From Bolinopsis microptera (lineage: Eukaryota > Ctenophora > Tentaculata > Lobata > Bolinopsidae): a stretch of 64,000 bases of DNA. Numbering within the stretch: position 1 is the stretch's first letter; each line of letters begins with the position of its first letter. The stretch is taken from positions 3,074,359-3,138,358 of the forward strand of contig NC_087075.1 of NCBI RefSeq assembly GCF_026151205.1, read 5' to 3'. Below, in pieces: positions 1 through 12,024 of the stretch. The notes below the pieces were generated by a model. It was not told where the DNA came from. It saw nothing but the letters and a program-made list of their open reading frames with translations, and did no database searches. The position numbers and the translations under genes are program-made.

Positions 1-127
1 ATTCGGCAACTGAACTTTATTAAATAGTTAATTCAAACCAACAGATGGGCTTTTGAATAACTATGACGTCTAAAAAGTGCAAAGCTTATAAACTATGCAA
101 CTACAATAAAAAAGTCAATAATTTCAG

Positions 128-1155
128 ATATCTGTGCACCTGGGTGGTATTCTCGCAATGGAGGAAAAGAGCCTAGCTGCCTGAGATGTGATCCCTCTGA
201 ATACCAACCATATCCTCAACAAACCCGATGTTTAGCCTGCGCTGGATCTGTGAATAGGGAAAAGACAGCTTGCTTGCCTGTAAGTGCCAATTTCAGGTGT
301 GGGCCTATTTCCATCACACTACCGTGGTTGAATAAGGGATCACCTATAGAATTTGCAGAAACCTGGGCAGGAAACAGAAGCTCAGTTAACTGTCCTGGAG
401 ATTCATACAAGAAACTTTACAAAGAGTGCACTGTAGAAGGATATTGGGATGATAACACTGACACCGATGAATGTGATTCCCCACTGTCATCTTGCTTGCA
501 ATCAGTACTTGAAGTTGAAAGTGACTTGAATGCAGACAAAGTACACGATCTCAACAAGGAACTGAACTGTGTTGCTGAAGCGGGAGCAGACATTATACTG
601 TCCCCCAGAGACACTCATGAAATTGTTGATCTTCTTTCGAAATTAACCAAACATCCTACTTCTGAGGTGAACGAGCTAAGTTTGGTCATGATAAGGTCAA
701 TGGAACATTTGAGGAGGGGAGAATCTAAATTTTTGAAGGAATCGGAGAAATCAGAGATAATAAAGATTTTGGAAACTGTATCCAAGTCCAATACAGAAGA
801 TAACATAATAACAACGGACTCGATTGTATTGCAATCAGTCACTCCGACCATGTCTAAAGAAAAACCTGCCATTAACCTGACAGCTCCGGAAACTGTCCCA
901 GCAGACGATCTTCCCATCATGCTAGATTTCGGAAACCAACGAGGACAAAAAATAAATGTGGCGGTCATGGATGAATCCTATAAAAAAATGCTGCCGAAAC
1001 CAACAACTCCAAATAGCACTTTGGGCTCTCCAATAGTCAACACAGGGAACAGTAAACAACCTAATTTCGTTAATTCAGGTTCAGTTGAAAAGCAAAATAG
1101 AATTAAAATCCATTTTAAAATCAAAGATTTAAACAAAGTTTTAATGCAATGTTGA
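128..1155 (+). CDS. Truncated paralogue of the adhesion GPCR: Cys-rich and GAIN-like part without 7TM
   Basis: This is an open exon that starts after a TTTCAG acceptor (phase 1, like its paralogue) and stays open to TGA at 1,153-1,155. From 1 to about 1,038 it is nearly identical to 54,375-55,412, including the intron upstream. It encodes the Cys-rich start (ICAPGWYSRNGG), a HormR-like part (RCGP... YKECTVEGYW) and the helical part of a GAIN-like region. After the shared GSPIV the sequence changes abruptly and adds about 38 unrelated residues before the stop, so the GPS and all seven membrane segments are missing. The extra A near 110 relative to the paralogue lies in the intron and does no harm. 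Upstream exons would be outside the window. It may be a pseudogene broken by recombination at 1,038, or it may encode a secreted or decoy ectodomain; the sequence cannot decide. Confidence 0.7.
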
Positions 1156-4021
1156 TTATAACCTTGGAGACCTCTTTTTAGTTATAATGAAAAGCTCTAA
1201 TAGTAAAGCAATTTTATTGCAGAATTCAACCCTAGGCAGCGGGAACGAACTTTTAACTGACAAGACACGATGTTAAAGTGTTGATGAAGCTGAGGGCAGT
1301 GGCACTAATAGGGCACTAAGTGGGGTACAAAAAGCGGAAGAATACTTTTTGTTGACTTATTTAAACAAACCTGTTCTATCAATAATCCAATAAATATTAA
1401 CATTATCTACAGGCTTTATATACTTAAGCTGTTGAAATAACCACAGCCATAACACAAAAGCGAACTTCCTTTTGTGTTCGTTTTTATTAACCCTATTTTC
1501 AGGTACTACAATTACAGTAGGTACCTAGTTATTAATTTGAGTTGGTACACTTAATACTATTGTGAGGTTGACGTAGGTAGAATCCAGCTCAATCTACAAC
1601 ATTAACACTTGATAATAGATCCAAGCAAATATTAGAAACCTACCAGAAAAAAATCTGGCGCTTTCCATTCAAATGGAAAAAGCGAGAAGATCTTGAAAAC
1701 GTCAAATGATAAGTATCCTAAATTAAATCTAATAATAACCAACCCCAGGAACAAACACGATGCTGCAAAAGACTATATACGAATGTTGGCAACCAATAAT
1801 TGGAGAATTTAAGGTTTAAAAAATGTCCACTTTTAAAGTACTTTTTATAATATCCTTTTTTCTAGTTTCTGAATTCCTGAAAAATCCTTCAACTGTTGAT
1901 ACACACATTGTTATTGTTTATTTAATCTTATTTGTCCTAATTTGAACTGTTATCAAAATTTACTTTTGCATTCTTACATTAACTTTTGCTTTGATTACCA
2001 AAACTCTGTAGTATTATATATATAGAACCATATATATTATATAACCAACTATAATATGTCCCACTAAAAAATAAAATCACCATTTCAGAATCAGAAACGA
2101 TCAGCCTCATTGAATGAATAACCGGGAAAAAGATGCAGAACTCCCATCACTGTGAGACACAGTTGTGTTTATAAACATTATAAACTCAGCAAAGGCAGTT
2201 ACTAGTTAGCCTCTTGCCTTTGCTGTTAAGTAAATTTTATGCTAACTATGAAGGGTAAGTATTGGCAGTAAAAAGTAACTTTTAAAAACTAATTTTGAGT
2301 GACCGTAATAAAAGAATAAAAAAAATTTTTAAAAAAAATAATGCAAAAGATTTGACTGAACTGAACATATTGCCTGATCGTATTTTATGGAGAAAATTAT
2401 TTTAAATTATTATAAAATATAGTTCCAATATATTTATGTTATGTACGGAAGATATGTATAAACAACGTTTTATGTTTTAGAATTTTAAGTAATTGCCATT
2501 AATATGTTTTTTACGATCTTCTTGTAGACTTTATAATATCTTTAGGATTTTTTATATGTTAACTCAAGATAGTTTTGAGTGTGAATGATATTTAGGGATG
2601 AACGTTTTTAATGATTTCAAAGATATGAGTAGGACTTAATAGAGTTTTGTTAGTCACGTGACACATAACACGATCATTAGTCAGGTGACCACATTAACAT
2701 CACGTACTAAGAGATACGTTCATAATATACAGTAGTCCACGTGATCAATAGCGCACTCTTGCAATTTGACTTATTTAATAGTTCTGAATGTCAGCATACG
2801 TGAATACGAGTTCAATTCACACGAATTTATAGTAACCAGTATATACTAATGTAAGTATATCTTATCAAATTCAGAATTTGAGAGCACCACTTATATCTTC
2901 ACGGGTATTCTCAACAACGTGATCCCATATAAGGACCAGCTCCTCTATCCCAGACTACCCCTGAATACTAGCAGTAAGACTACAATTAGTGTTACTATTA
3001 TTTATATTACCTGTACTAGCTCGTCTCAAAGAAGTGCTGTAACTGTCTTAAAGGAAGCTCCCATGCGCTTCATCCCATATATGGGCATCACGTGCAACTA
3101 GCTCCATATCAGCTTCACTCTCTTTTAACGTTCTGTACTGTGTGTCCCCAATTACACCAGGTCTTTGCAGCTCGTTATGGTTGAGGCTAGTGGCAAACTC
3201 TCCTGACAAGGGTAATAGATCAAACTAACATATACTAACTTATCACAATCACTTCAATGGATGGTTTATGCCATAAAGGACTACATAATTGACTTTTTGT
3301 TAGGTTCCAGAAATATACAACCTCCTTGCCGGGTATACTGCTGTCGGAGCACCTGCCTCACCCACTCCAAGTAACCCGCTCCTTATATGGACATCACGTG
3401 GTATATAGATATAATAAACAATAAGCACTAACCCAGACACCCTGGGGTCCCACCATGAAGTGTAAGGATTGGAATAGTGGCAATTAGGAAAGGGGGGTAA
3501 GTAAGTGTCCTGAAGTTAAGGTCCCACAGAGACATTGCTGACTTTCCCACTTCATACATACCTGTAACATTTCCACGGGTTTAAATGGCTATTTAAGCAA
3601 CCCTTAAACATACCAATAAATAAATAAGATACACCTAATTTTAAAATTATTATTTAAATGAAAAATATAACTAATCTTTTTTCGCTCTAAAAAATTAGTA
3701 AAAAGTGAACAAAGTAGTAATATAAAGTGAACTATATTTAAAACCTAAAGAAACGAGTAATAAAGTGAACTACATTAACCTAACACTACCTTACTGCAAT
3801 TAACCTAAGAACAAGTGATAGCGTTCTGTTTTTCCGTAGTCTGTAAAAGCGTTGCGGTTAATAACGGTCAGACACTGTGTTAGTATATCGTATGAGTGAG
3901 AAGGTCCAGGGTTGTCTTTTGCGGTACCCTCGTATTCCTGTGAACATAGCTGTGAACCCCCGTATTGAAGAGCCTTGTGTCCACCGTGATCCCACATATA
4001 TCTCCTGACGGGAGTATAGGT
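1156..4021. other. Gene-free AT-rich stretch
   Basis: No convincing coding region, RNA gene or large repeat is visible. The sequence is AT-rich with short A/T runs. There are a few CACGTG or TCACGTGA sites around 2.65-2.75 kb. The small open frame near 2.9-3.1 kb has no recognisable family features. Confidence 0.6.
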
Positions 4022-4095
4022 TGGGGGGGAGGGGGGGGGGGGGGGGGGGGGGGGGGGTGGGGGGGGGGGGGGGGGGGGGGGGTGGGGAGGGGGCT
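4022..4095 (+). repeat. Long G homopolymer tract
   Basis: About 70 bases are almost pure G, broken only by single A or T bases. On the minus strand this yields apparent proline-rich frames that are not genes. Its true length is uncertain because such tracts are poorly sequenced. Confidence 0.9.
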
Positions 4096-4401
4096 GCTTG
4101 AAGGCAAATATACGGAATAAGAATTCACCATCCCAAAGATTGAATTCCAAAGAAAGCTTTTTATAAACTGAAAATCATCAGAATAATAAAAAGAGATTTT
4201 GGAAGATTTTTTGAAGAGGAGCTTTTCTGCCGGCCCCCCTTGACCAAAATATCGCATTTTGACTGAAAATTTGACCAGTGACCAATCAGTGAGTCGATGA
4301 GAGTGACACAAGGTCGCCACAAGGTACTGGAAGCAGAATATCCGGAGAAAACTTTGATGAATAGAAATTTTAAATATGCCCTAACCGGGTAAAACATGTT
4401 T

Positions 4402-5560
4402 ATAAATAGTGTTATAATTTACTTCTAGTGAGTGTATACAAGGAGTGTTATAATTACTTCTAGTGAGTGTATACAAGAGTGTTATAATTACTTCTAGTGA
4501 GTTATAACAAGGAGTGTTATAATTACTTCTAGTGAGTGTATACAAGGATTGTTATAATTACTTTTTTAGTGAGTTTATACAAGGTGTTGTTATAATAACT
4601 TCTAGTGAGTGTATACACGGAGTGTTTAGAATTAACTTTTCTAGTGAGTGGGTATACAAGGAGTGTTATAATACTCTTCTAGTGAGTTTATACAAGGAGT
4701 GTTATAATACTTCTAGGACTGTATACAAGGAGTGTATACTACTTCTGTGAGTGTCTACAAGGATTTTATAATTACTTCTAGTGAGTGTATACAAGGAGTG
4801 TTATAATGCACTCTAGTGAGTGATACAAGGAGTGTTATAATTTACTTCTAGTGAGTGTATACAAGGATTGTTTATAATTACTTTCTAGTGATGTATACAA
4901 GGAGTGGTCAATAATTACTTCTAGTGAGTTTTATACAAGGAGTGTTATAATTTACTCTAGTGAGTGTATACAAGGAGTGTTATAAATTACTTTCTAGTGA
5001 GTTTATAACAAGAGTGTTATAATTACGTCTAGTGAGTTTTTAATAAAAGGAGTGTTTATAATTACTTCTAGTGAGTGTATACCAGGATGTTATAATTACT
5101 TTCTAGTGAGTTTTATACAAGGAGTGTTATAAATTTCTTCTAGTGAGTGTATACCAGGAGTGTTTATAATTACTATCTAGTGAGTAGATACAAGGAGTTG
5201 TTATAATTAACTTCTAGTGATGTTATACAAGGAGTGTTATAATTAACTTCTATGAGTGTAGACAAGGAGTGTTAAAATTAATTCTAGTGAGTTTATACAA
5301 GGAGGTGTTATAATTACTTCTAGTGAGTGTATACAAGGAGTGTTAATATTTACTTCTAGTGATGTAACCAAGGAGTGTTATAATTACTTCTAGTGAGGTA
5401 TAACAAGGAAGTGTTATACTTAACTTCTAGTGAGTGTATACAAGGAGTGTTTTAATTACTTCTAGTGAGTGTATACAAGGAGTGTTATAATGAACTTTCT
5501 AGTGAGTGTATACAAGAGGTTATAATTTCTTCTAGTGAGTGTATACATGGAGTGTTATCG
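4402..5560 (+). repeat. 35-bp minisatellite array
   Basis: About 33 imperfect copies of a roughly 35-bp unit containing TTATAATTACTTCTAGTGAG and GTGTATACAAGGA. Nearly every copy has its own one-base insertion or deletion, mostly in short homopolymers, so part of the variation is probably sequencing error. No gene is present. Confidence 0.92.
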
Positions 5561-5659
5561 TCCATTCCGGTGAAGATAATAACTCCTAGTACCATTAGCT
5601 GATGTCCCAGTGCTACCTCCCCAACACAAACGAGCCTGTTTAGTCCTGTCAAGACATCC

Positions 5660-5915
5660 ACAACAGTTCGTTCTTACCTGCTCCTGAAAATAAGGAGGAT
5701 ATTAGTGCTCCTGAAAATGGTGACGTATTACTGCTCCCTGAAAAAGAAGAGGTAATACATGCTCTGAAAATGAGAGGTAATACTGCTCCTGAAAATAAGG
5801 AGATATTTACTGCCCCTAAAAATTAGGAGGTATTGACTCCCCCTGAAAATTAGGAGAAAGTACTGCCCCTAGAAAATGAGAAGGTATTACTGCTCCTGAA
5901 AATAAGGAGAATATC
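5660..5915 (+). repeat. Short minisatellite, about 28-bp unit
   Basis: About nine degenerate copies of a unit with CTCCTGAAAATAAGGAGG followed by TATTACTG. Each unit contains a small inverted repeat (CTCCT...AGGAG), so each could form a hairpin. Confidence 0.8.
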
Positions 5916-6424
5916 GTAAAAGAAGGAGATGTCATGTTTAAAATCATAAGGAACGTCTTTTATTATTATACCACGTATATATATTAGCGAGCGTTTTAAG
6001 AAACTACTACTAATACTTCGTTTAAGATAGTTGAAGGACTATACCACGGGTTTTAGCGTCCTAGCACATTCCTACCTGTCTGATAAGCCCTTTAGCATCA
6101 CTGCATACTTGTCCCGTCCCACTCCGTCCAAAAAACCTCTTATCTGATCAGGGTAGATCTATGGTGACATGTGGAAGATTCCGTGTTCTTGAAGTGTTCT
6201 TGGCGACCTCCTCCAGCTTTCTCCCTCACGTTGTGGCCTTATCCTTGTAGTTTTAAGTACTTGGACATGCAAACCCACAGTAACTTATCTTGTGTCGAGT
6301 AGCTAGATTAGTGTAAATTAGTTTGTATAGTCTATCATTTGCTGATACTCGGTGACTGTAAAACTAAATTAAGATATTACACAATAGTTACAGATACTGG
6401 TATTTAAAAATGCGATATAAAGTT
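5916..6424. other. Spacer without recognisable gene
   Basis: Unique sequence between two minisatellites. No supported coding frame is visible. Confidence 0.5.
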
Positions 6425-6870
6425 CAAACTAACTTGATTGGAAGGAACTACTGGTTGAGTAACCTAACTTGATTGGAAGGAACTGGTTGAGGTAACAACT
6501 TGATTGGAAGAACTGGTTGAGGTAACTAACTTGATTGGAAGGAACTGGTTGAGGTAACTAACTTGATTGGAAGGAACTGGTTGAGGTAACAACTTGGATT
6601 GGAAGGAACTGGTTGAGGAACTAACTGATTGGAAGGAACTGGTTGAGGGTAACTAACTTGAATTGGAACGAACTGTTGAGGTAACTAACTTGATTGGAAG
6701 GAACTGGTTGAGTTTATTTAACTTGATTGGAAGGAACTGGTTGAGATACTAACTTGATTGGAAGAAATGGGTTGAGGTTACTAACTTGATTGGAAGAACT
6801 GGTTGAAAGGTTACTAACTTGATTGAAGGAACGTTTGAGGTTACGAACTTGATTGAAGGAACTGATTTGA
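6425..6870 (+). repeat. Minisatellite (left block), about 31-bp unit
   Basis: About 14 copies of a unit containing AACTTGATTGGAAGGAACTG and GTTGAGGTAACT, with many one-base indels. The same unit returns at 8,280-8,500 after 1.4 kb of unrelated sequence. Confidence 0.9.
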
Positions 6871-8279
6871 TTTGAAAACTTTTTACAAAATAGCAAGTAT
6901 ACAAAATGTACAGCAATTCGAACAAACATATAAAATGTCCGAAATGGTATAGAAATGCTAAAAGCGTGGGTCAGTGTGAGAGACACATGTAACAGAGGAC
7001 AAACTTTCGGACGAGGAGTTTTTGCCTCCCAAAGTCTCAATATCATCACCTCCACCGAGTAATGAAATTAATGAAATGTGAAAAGTGTGAAACAATCCAA
7101 ATAATAATGTATGTAGACTAATATAATTGGTCCTCTCAAATACAGATAACGTCCGTAAACTCGTAATAATACCCCTACAAGTAACATATTATAACTGATC
7201 ATGTCCGAGAAACAGAATCCGTCATCATGGTGGCCTTCTAACCCGCCGGCTACAGACCTTCCGTTACGATGTAGTGGTCGAATGAGTCTGTTCACCTCTT
7301 CTTCCTTCAGGTCAGTTTACACGTTCTTCCTTGCTGCACGCTCTCCTGGATCTATCAGACAGATCCAACATTTTTGTGTGCATGCAGCAGCCATCTCGAG
7401 TCTCCTGTTTTCATCAGAAGTCTGATGAACTGCTGTTGACTTGGGACGGTGATCTTGACTGGTCGATAGCCGTGATACATGGCCCTTCCAGCCGACTCTA
7501 GTCGCTTCAAAATGAGGTTTCCTCCCCCGATCTTCCTCCATATGCGGTTACCAGAGCTGGAAGCCTGTTCTTCATCTCCTCTGTCTTTCAGTCCAAACTC
7601 TAATCAGATTCTTGCTCCTGTCCGCCTCTGCAGCCACACTCTTCATTACATTCTTCAGAATTTTTACTGTGCAGACCGCGCCACTTGTGCTGTTCTTTTT
7701 TGTACAGCTGCACTGTAACTCTTAATCGGTCCCACCGTTGTTTGTACTGTCTCTTCACTGACGTCTTAAACAACTGGTATTTGTTCGTTCCTTCCACAGC
7801 AACTGGTCCTGCAACCTGAACATCTGTTCCTTGGCTGCTATGCTTCCGTCTTGAGGCACTCAACGATGTCCATCATAGCGCTCATCTGACTTACTCTGCC
7901 GTCAAACGAGGTCTGCTGCTTGAATAACCCAGTTTTGCCATATACCTTTTATAGATAGACGGAGACATGAGTATTTCTTGGTCAGAATTCTCCACGAATT
8001 CGAAGTTGTCTAATTTCAGTGTTCTCTTGCCATCGAAGTGAACCATCTATTCAGCACAGCCCTCTACATCTGCCTTTTCTTTTCGTAGTTTGAAATCCGT
8101 GATTTTCTTCTAAGATCGGGTCAAATTCAGATCATCCTCCATGTTGTACTAGTATAATAATGTACAAGTACACACGCAAAGGCTAACTACGCGGTAGCAG
8201 CAGACTGAACTTATCGCTAAGTTACAAAAGATAAGAGAGCCTCGATAATTGCAACGTAAGCTACACACCACTACACACA
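6871..8279. other. 1.4-kb unique segment between two blocks of one minisatellite
   Basis: Several short frames occur on both strands but none is longer than about 115 codons or carries a recognisable domain. The segment is somewhat richer in GC than its surroundings. It may be a degraded insertion that split the minisatellite, or the original single-copy DNA between two arrays. Confidence 0.4.
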
Positions 8280-8500
8280 CGGTTGAGGTAACTAATCTTG
8301 ATTGAGGTAACTAACTTTGATTGAAGGAACTGGTTGAGGCTACTAACTTGATTGGAAGAACTGTTTGAGGTTTACTAACTTGATTGGAAGGAACTGTTGA
8401 AGGTTACTAACTTGATTGGAAGGCACTGGTTGAGGTACTAACTGATTGGAAGGAAACTGGATGAGGTTCCTAACTTGATTGGAAAACCTGGTTGAGGTAA
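8280..8500 (+). repeat. Minisatellite (right block), same unit as 6.4-6.9 kb
   Basis: About seven copies of the AACTTGATTGGAAGGAACTG unit in the same orientation as the left block. Confidence 0.88.
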
Positions 8501-9694
8501 CCAACAGTCTGAGTCAGCACCTGAGTCAGGCTGTCCTCTCGTGGTTCTTCTCTCTTTAATACTCTTCAGCATGTTGAAGATGTAGATAGACTCCCGTACT
8601 GGGACATGAGCGTGTTGAAGTGCATCGCCGCAATGCGGAAGTACGGGGCTGACCCGGCTGAAATCACTAATCGGCGGCTTCGGACCTGGAGGGGTTGTCT
8701 AAACAGATAACAGTAACGAGATACGAAATGTTTATTAAGCAGAGCTTTCAAAATAAATGGTAAAATCAACTTCATAATGTTATCAAGTAATTATAGAATG
8801 AATATTATATAATTCCCCAATAGTTATACACTCAAAGTGGCTGTAATAAAACTGAATAATATTGATGTAATTACCATGGTGCCCCTAGTACCTGATGCCA
8901 GAAAAGCAGGGTACTGAACCTCTCAACTGTACGTAAGCTGTTAGCTTAGGAACCTGGTGTTAAAAAAGTTATTTAAACGTCAGAATAAATTGATATGAAT
9001 CATCTGACATGAAATGGTTATATTTTAAATTTCACGATCAGTACTGCAAATTATACTAAAAATGTCAAACAATTTAATAAATTAGAATAAGCTAATAGCG
9101 CCAACACTACTATAATACACTAACTATAACATACATGTGTGATAATAAGTACCTGTGGTGGTGAAGCGCTAGCATCATGCACCACTTGTTCTGTCTCTAC
9201 CTCATTTGCTAACATCACCTGACATCGTTCATACCTGTAACAACAATAGAATAACATCTGCTATCATTCCTGTAACATTCCAAGGCATTTAGAATATTTA
9301 ACATAAAGTCGTAGTACAATAAATGAGAGAGAGAGAGAGAGATCTGGTAGCCACACAACGAACCTCTCTTTAAAAAGCGAGTTTCCAGCGTATTTAGAGT
9401 ATCGCCCTACTATAAGTGGGGTTTATTAGTCAGGTAGATGCGCTTCCCAAAGACCGAGAGGTTGATTGGCTTATAAAACCGTAGACCAAAGTGGAACTAG
9501 CCACTCTCGAGGCCACTTTGTCTATATACCCTCCACCTGGTAAACAAAGTAACATAACTTGTATAACGTGAGTAATCAGGATAATATAAATATGTTGAAA
9601 TTTTCAATTTGAGTTGAGGATGACAGTTTTTTAAAATTCCAAACAAACTTTAAATGCCACAATTCATTAACCTTATCGTGTTAAGAGATCTGCT
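8501..9694. other. Gene-free stretch with a (GA)n microsatellite
   Basis: No supported coding region. A pure GA dinucleotide run lies at about 9,325-9,341. The remainder is AT-rich unique DNA. Confidence 0.5.
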
Positions 9695-9900
9695 ATAAAC
9701 CTCACCTCTAAGTTATCAATTTTAGGGAAACCTCACCTCTAAGTTATAAAGTTTAAAGTAACCCTCCACATCTAAGTTATCAACGTTAAGTAATCCTCAC
9801 CTCTAATTTATAAAGTTATGTAAACCTCACCTCTAAGTTATCAACTTTAGGTAAACCCTCACCTCTAAGTTATAAAAGTTTTAAGTAAACCTCACCTCTC
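9695..9900 (+). repeat. Minisatellite, about 33-bp unit
   Basis: About six copies of a unit reading CCTCACCTCTAAGTTATCAA then CTTTAGGTAAA, with A/T-run length variation between copies. Confidence 0.85.
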
Positions 9901-10422
9901 AAGCATGTGCATGTTCCACACAAACTTCTTCATTAAAGTTTAGAATAACAGCGCGTTTTCCAACCAAACACAGATCACCAGGAGCTGTCTGTACAGGACC
10001 CACAACCCACCGGTACAGGGACCCATGTTCTGCTGTATTGTCCTGAAATATTGGGAAATCTACAATAAGTGAGAATATTCAGAAATATTGGATTTGTTTT
10101 CTCAGATCGAGCCTTAGTTTCAATTAAATCCAGATGATTTCTTCTCACAGTGATTTGAAGTAGTGTTACTTTCATAGATATCAAACATTTGGTGGTACAA
10201 AAAACAAGTAACTATACCTAATTGCTGTCCACAATGAAAAGACAAACAAGACGAACACCTGGTAATAACCGGGTGTAGCAAATAGAAGTTGCTTGAGAGT
10301 CGAGACTGTTAAAGTATTTGATGTATCGTTTTTCCTCGCACTGTTGTTCGATAGAGTTTTTTTCCGGGACAGTTCAGTCAGTGCTATGTCTTCTCTCTAC
10401 AGGCAGTTAAAACTCAAACTCA

Positions 10423-10465
10423 ATCCTGAGTCGCTGTAATCATTAAAATCACAGCGACTCAGGAT
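10423..10465. repeat. Perfect 15-bp inverted repeat
   Basis: ATCCTGAGTCGCTGT (10,423-10,437) is followed after 13 bases by its exact reverse complement (10,451-10,465). It is surrounded by gene-free DNA, so no role is suggested. Confidence 0.85.
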
Positions 10466-10958
10466 CAATTTAAAACCGAAGCCACCTAACATTTCGGAGT
10501 CAAATTGAAATATAGCGAGAATTTAACGACTCCAACTACTGAAATTTAAAACTTGAAGAGTGAGTAAAGAGTTGAATCTTACCTTATAGATAAGATGCCC
10601 ACCAATCTGAGCAACTTTTCCTTCTCCGTGTGATAAGAACCATGTAGTAACTTGTGTGAACTTTCACAAAACCCACAACCCAAACGCCATCAACAAACTT
10701 CTTTAGCTGGGGCGTCTTTGATACTTTTCTTTTTTTGGATCACAGTCCACTGCATTTAGTATAGTCTGCATTTTCAAGAACTTACGTACTGTGTTACAAT
10801 CATGGTCAATGTCAGCTCCTTTGGGTTCAACCGACTTATCGGCAGAAAACATAATAGTGTCAGGAATATGGAAAATAAAATATAGTATTAATTAAAGAGC
10901 TATGATATATTTTTTTGATCAAGGCAAACGTTTTCGTTAGGGTCATTTTATTAATGTA

Positions 10959-11739
10959 CAGGTTGGCCAAAAGTCAGTACCCATACGTTGGCCTGAATAG
11001 CTCAGTCCACTGATGCCCAATTTAAATACTTCTTTCTGGTATGACTTAGTACCACCTATGTTCAGGAATTTGTCCAACTCGAAAATATTCCGCGTTCATT
11101 TTTTTTTTCAAATGGAGGTTCATTTTTCAAATTTATTTGATAGTTTGGATAGCCCGGATCCAAGCTCAATATTATTGAATTGTGTTTGGCCATTCGAATT
11201 GCTTTGTCCTTAAGAATTAGAACTGTAGCTTCTCAATGACCGAGATATAGAAGCCATAACGAGTTATTCATTACTTGTGATTCATGATTGGTTTACTAAT
11301 CACGTGATAAGGTGACAACCGTTAACTACCCGTTAAACATTATGGGAATTGTTAAGGGTGCCCCATTAAGGTGTCGTGTTCACGGTGTCACATAATCACC
11401 CATCAATTTATTGTTAACGAGATTACAGAAAATGCTTGAATTACTTTCGGTCATTTCTAATCGTTTTTGGCCTCATTTTGGAGATCATATGCAACAATTT
11501 GATAATCTTCCGTCCCTCTGAAAAAATTAGGCGTTCAGCATGTTGCAGAGAAAACAAATATAGGTGTTTTAATATTGAATGGGCGTGGTCCTAAACTATT
11601 CGAATTTTCAAATTTAGACTCGGAATCCCTCAACCAGTAGGATAAAAGTATGTGCCATCTTGCAAGAGCAACACTCTCAAATATAAAACACGGCGGGTCT
11701 ATTTAAGGCCAACGTAATGGGTACTGACTTTTTGGCCAA
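10959..11739. mobile_element. Non-autonomous mariner/Tc1-type element (MITE), right end cut
   Basis: The left end, after a TA, begins CAGGTTGGCCAAAAGTCAGT and continues ACCCATACGTTGGCCT. The right end at about 11,706-11,739 carries the reverse complement of most of this (GGCCAACGTAATGGGTACTG...TTGGCCAA). The last bases of the right repeat are lost where the low-quality strip begins. No transposase remains. The TA target and the CAG... terminus fit the mariner/Tc1 superfamily. Confidence 0.7.
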
Positions 11740-12024
11740 TGAATAGAAAAAATTTTAACAAAACCCCTTGTTGTAACAATTTTTTTATAGCCCAAATTTT
11801 GGCTTGTCTCAAAAAACTTAACTGAACTGCGTTTTGGTGTGTGAAAAAAGCTCCCGGCCGCGCATCCTTCCCCCTTGAAACCTGCCCTTTCCAAAACCAA
11901 AAAAGCAGTAAAGGACAAAAGTCTCCCCAAAAGGGGCATTATTTTTTGAATTGTTTTAATTTTTTTCTGTAAAATGTGCTAAAATTAAATTTTTGTTTCA
12001 TTGAAAAAAATTTCTTGTTTCATT

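Noticed and set aside
105-127. Frameshift in the left-edge receptor copy due to an extra A
   Set aside because: The extra A is in the intron upstream of the acceptor, and the exon itself is open.
3800-4320. Proline-rich protein on the minus strand
   Set aside because: The proline run is only the translation of the G homopolymer at 4.02-4.10 kb, and flanking residues show no domain.
4402-5560. CRISPR array
   Set aside because: Units are contiguous and similar throughout, without unique spacers, and the genome is eukaryotic.
7201-7863. Gag-like or other genes on both strands at 7.2-7.9 kb
   Set aside because: Frames are short, overlap on both strands and show no motif that I can defend.
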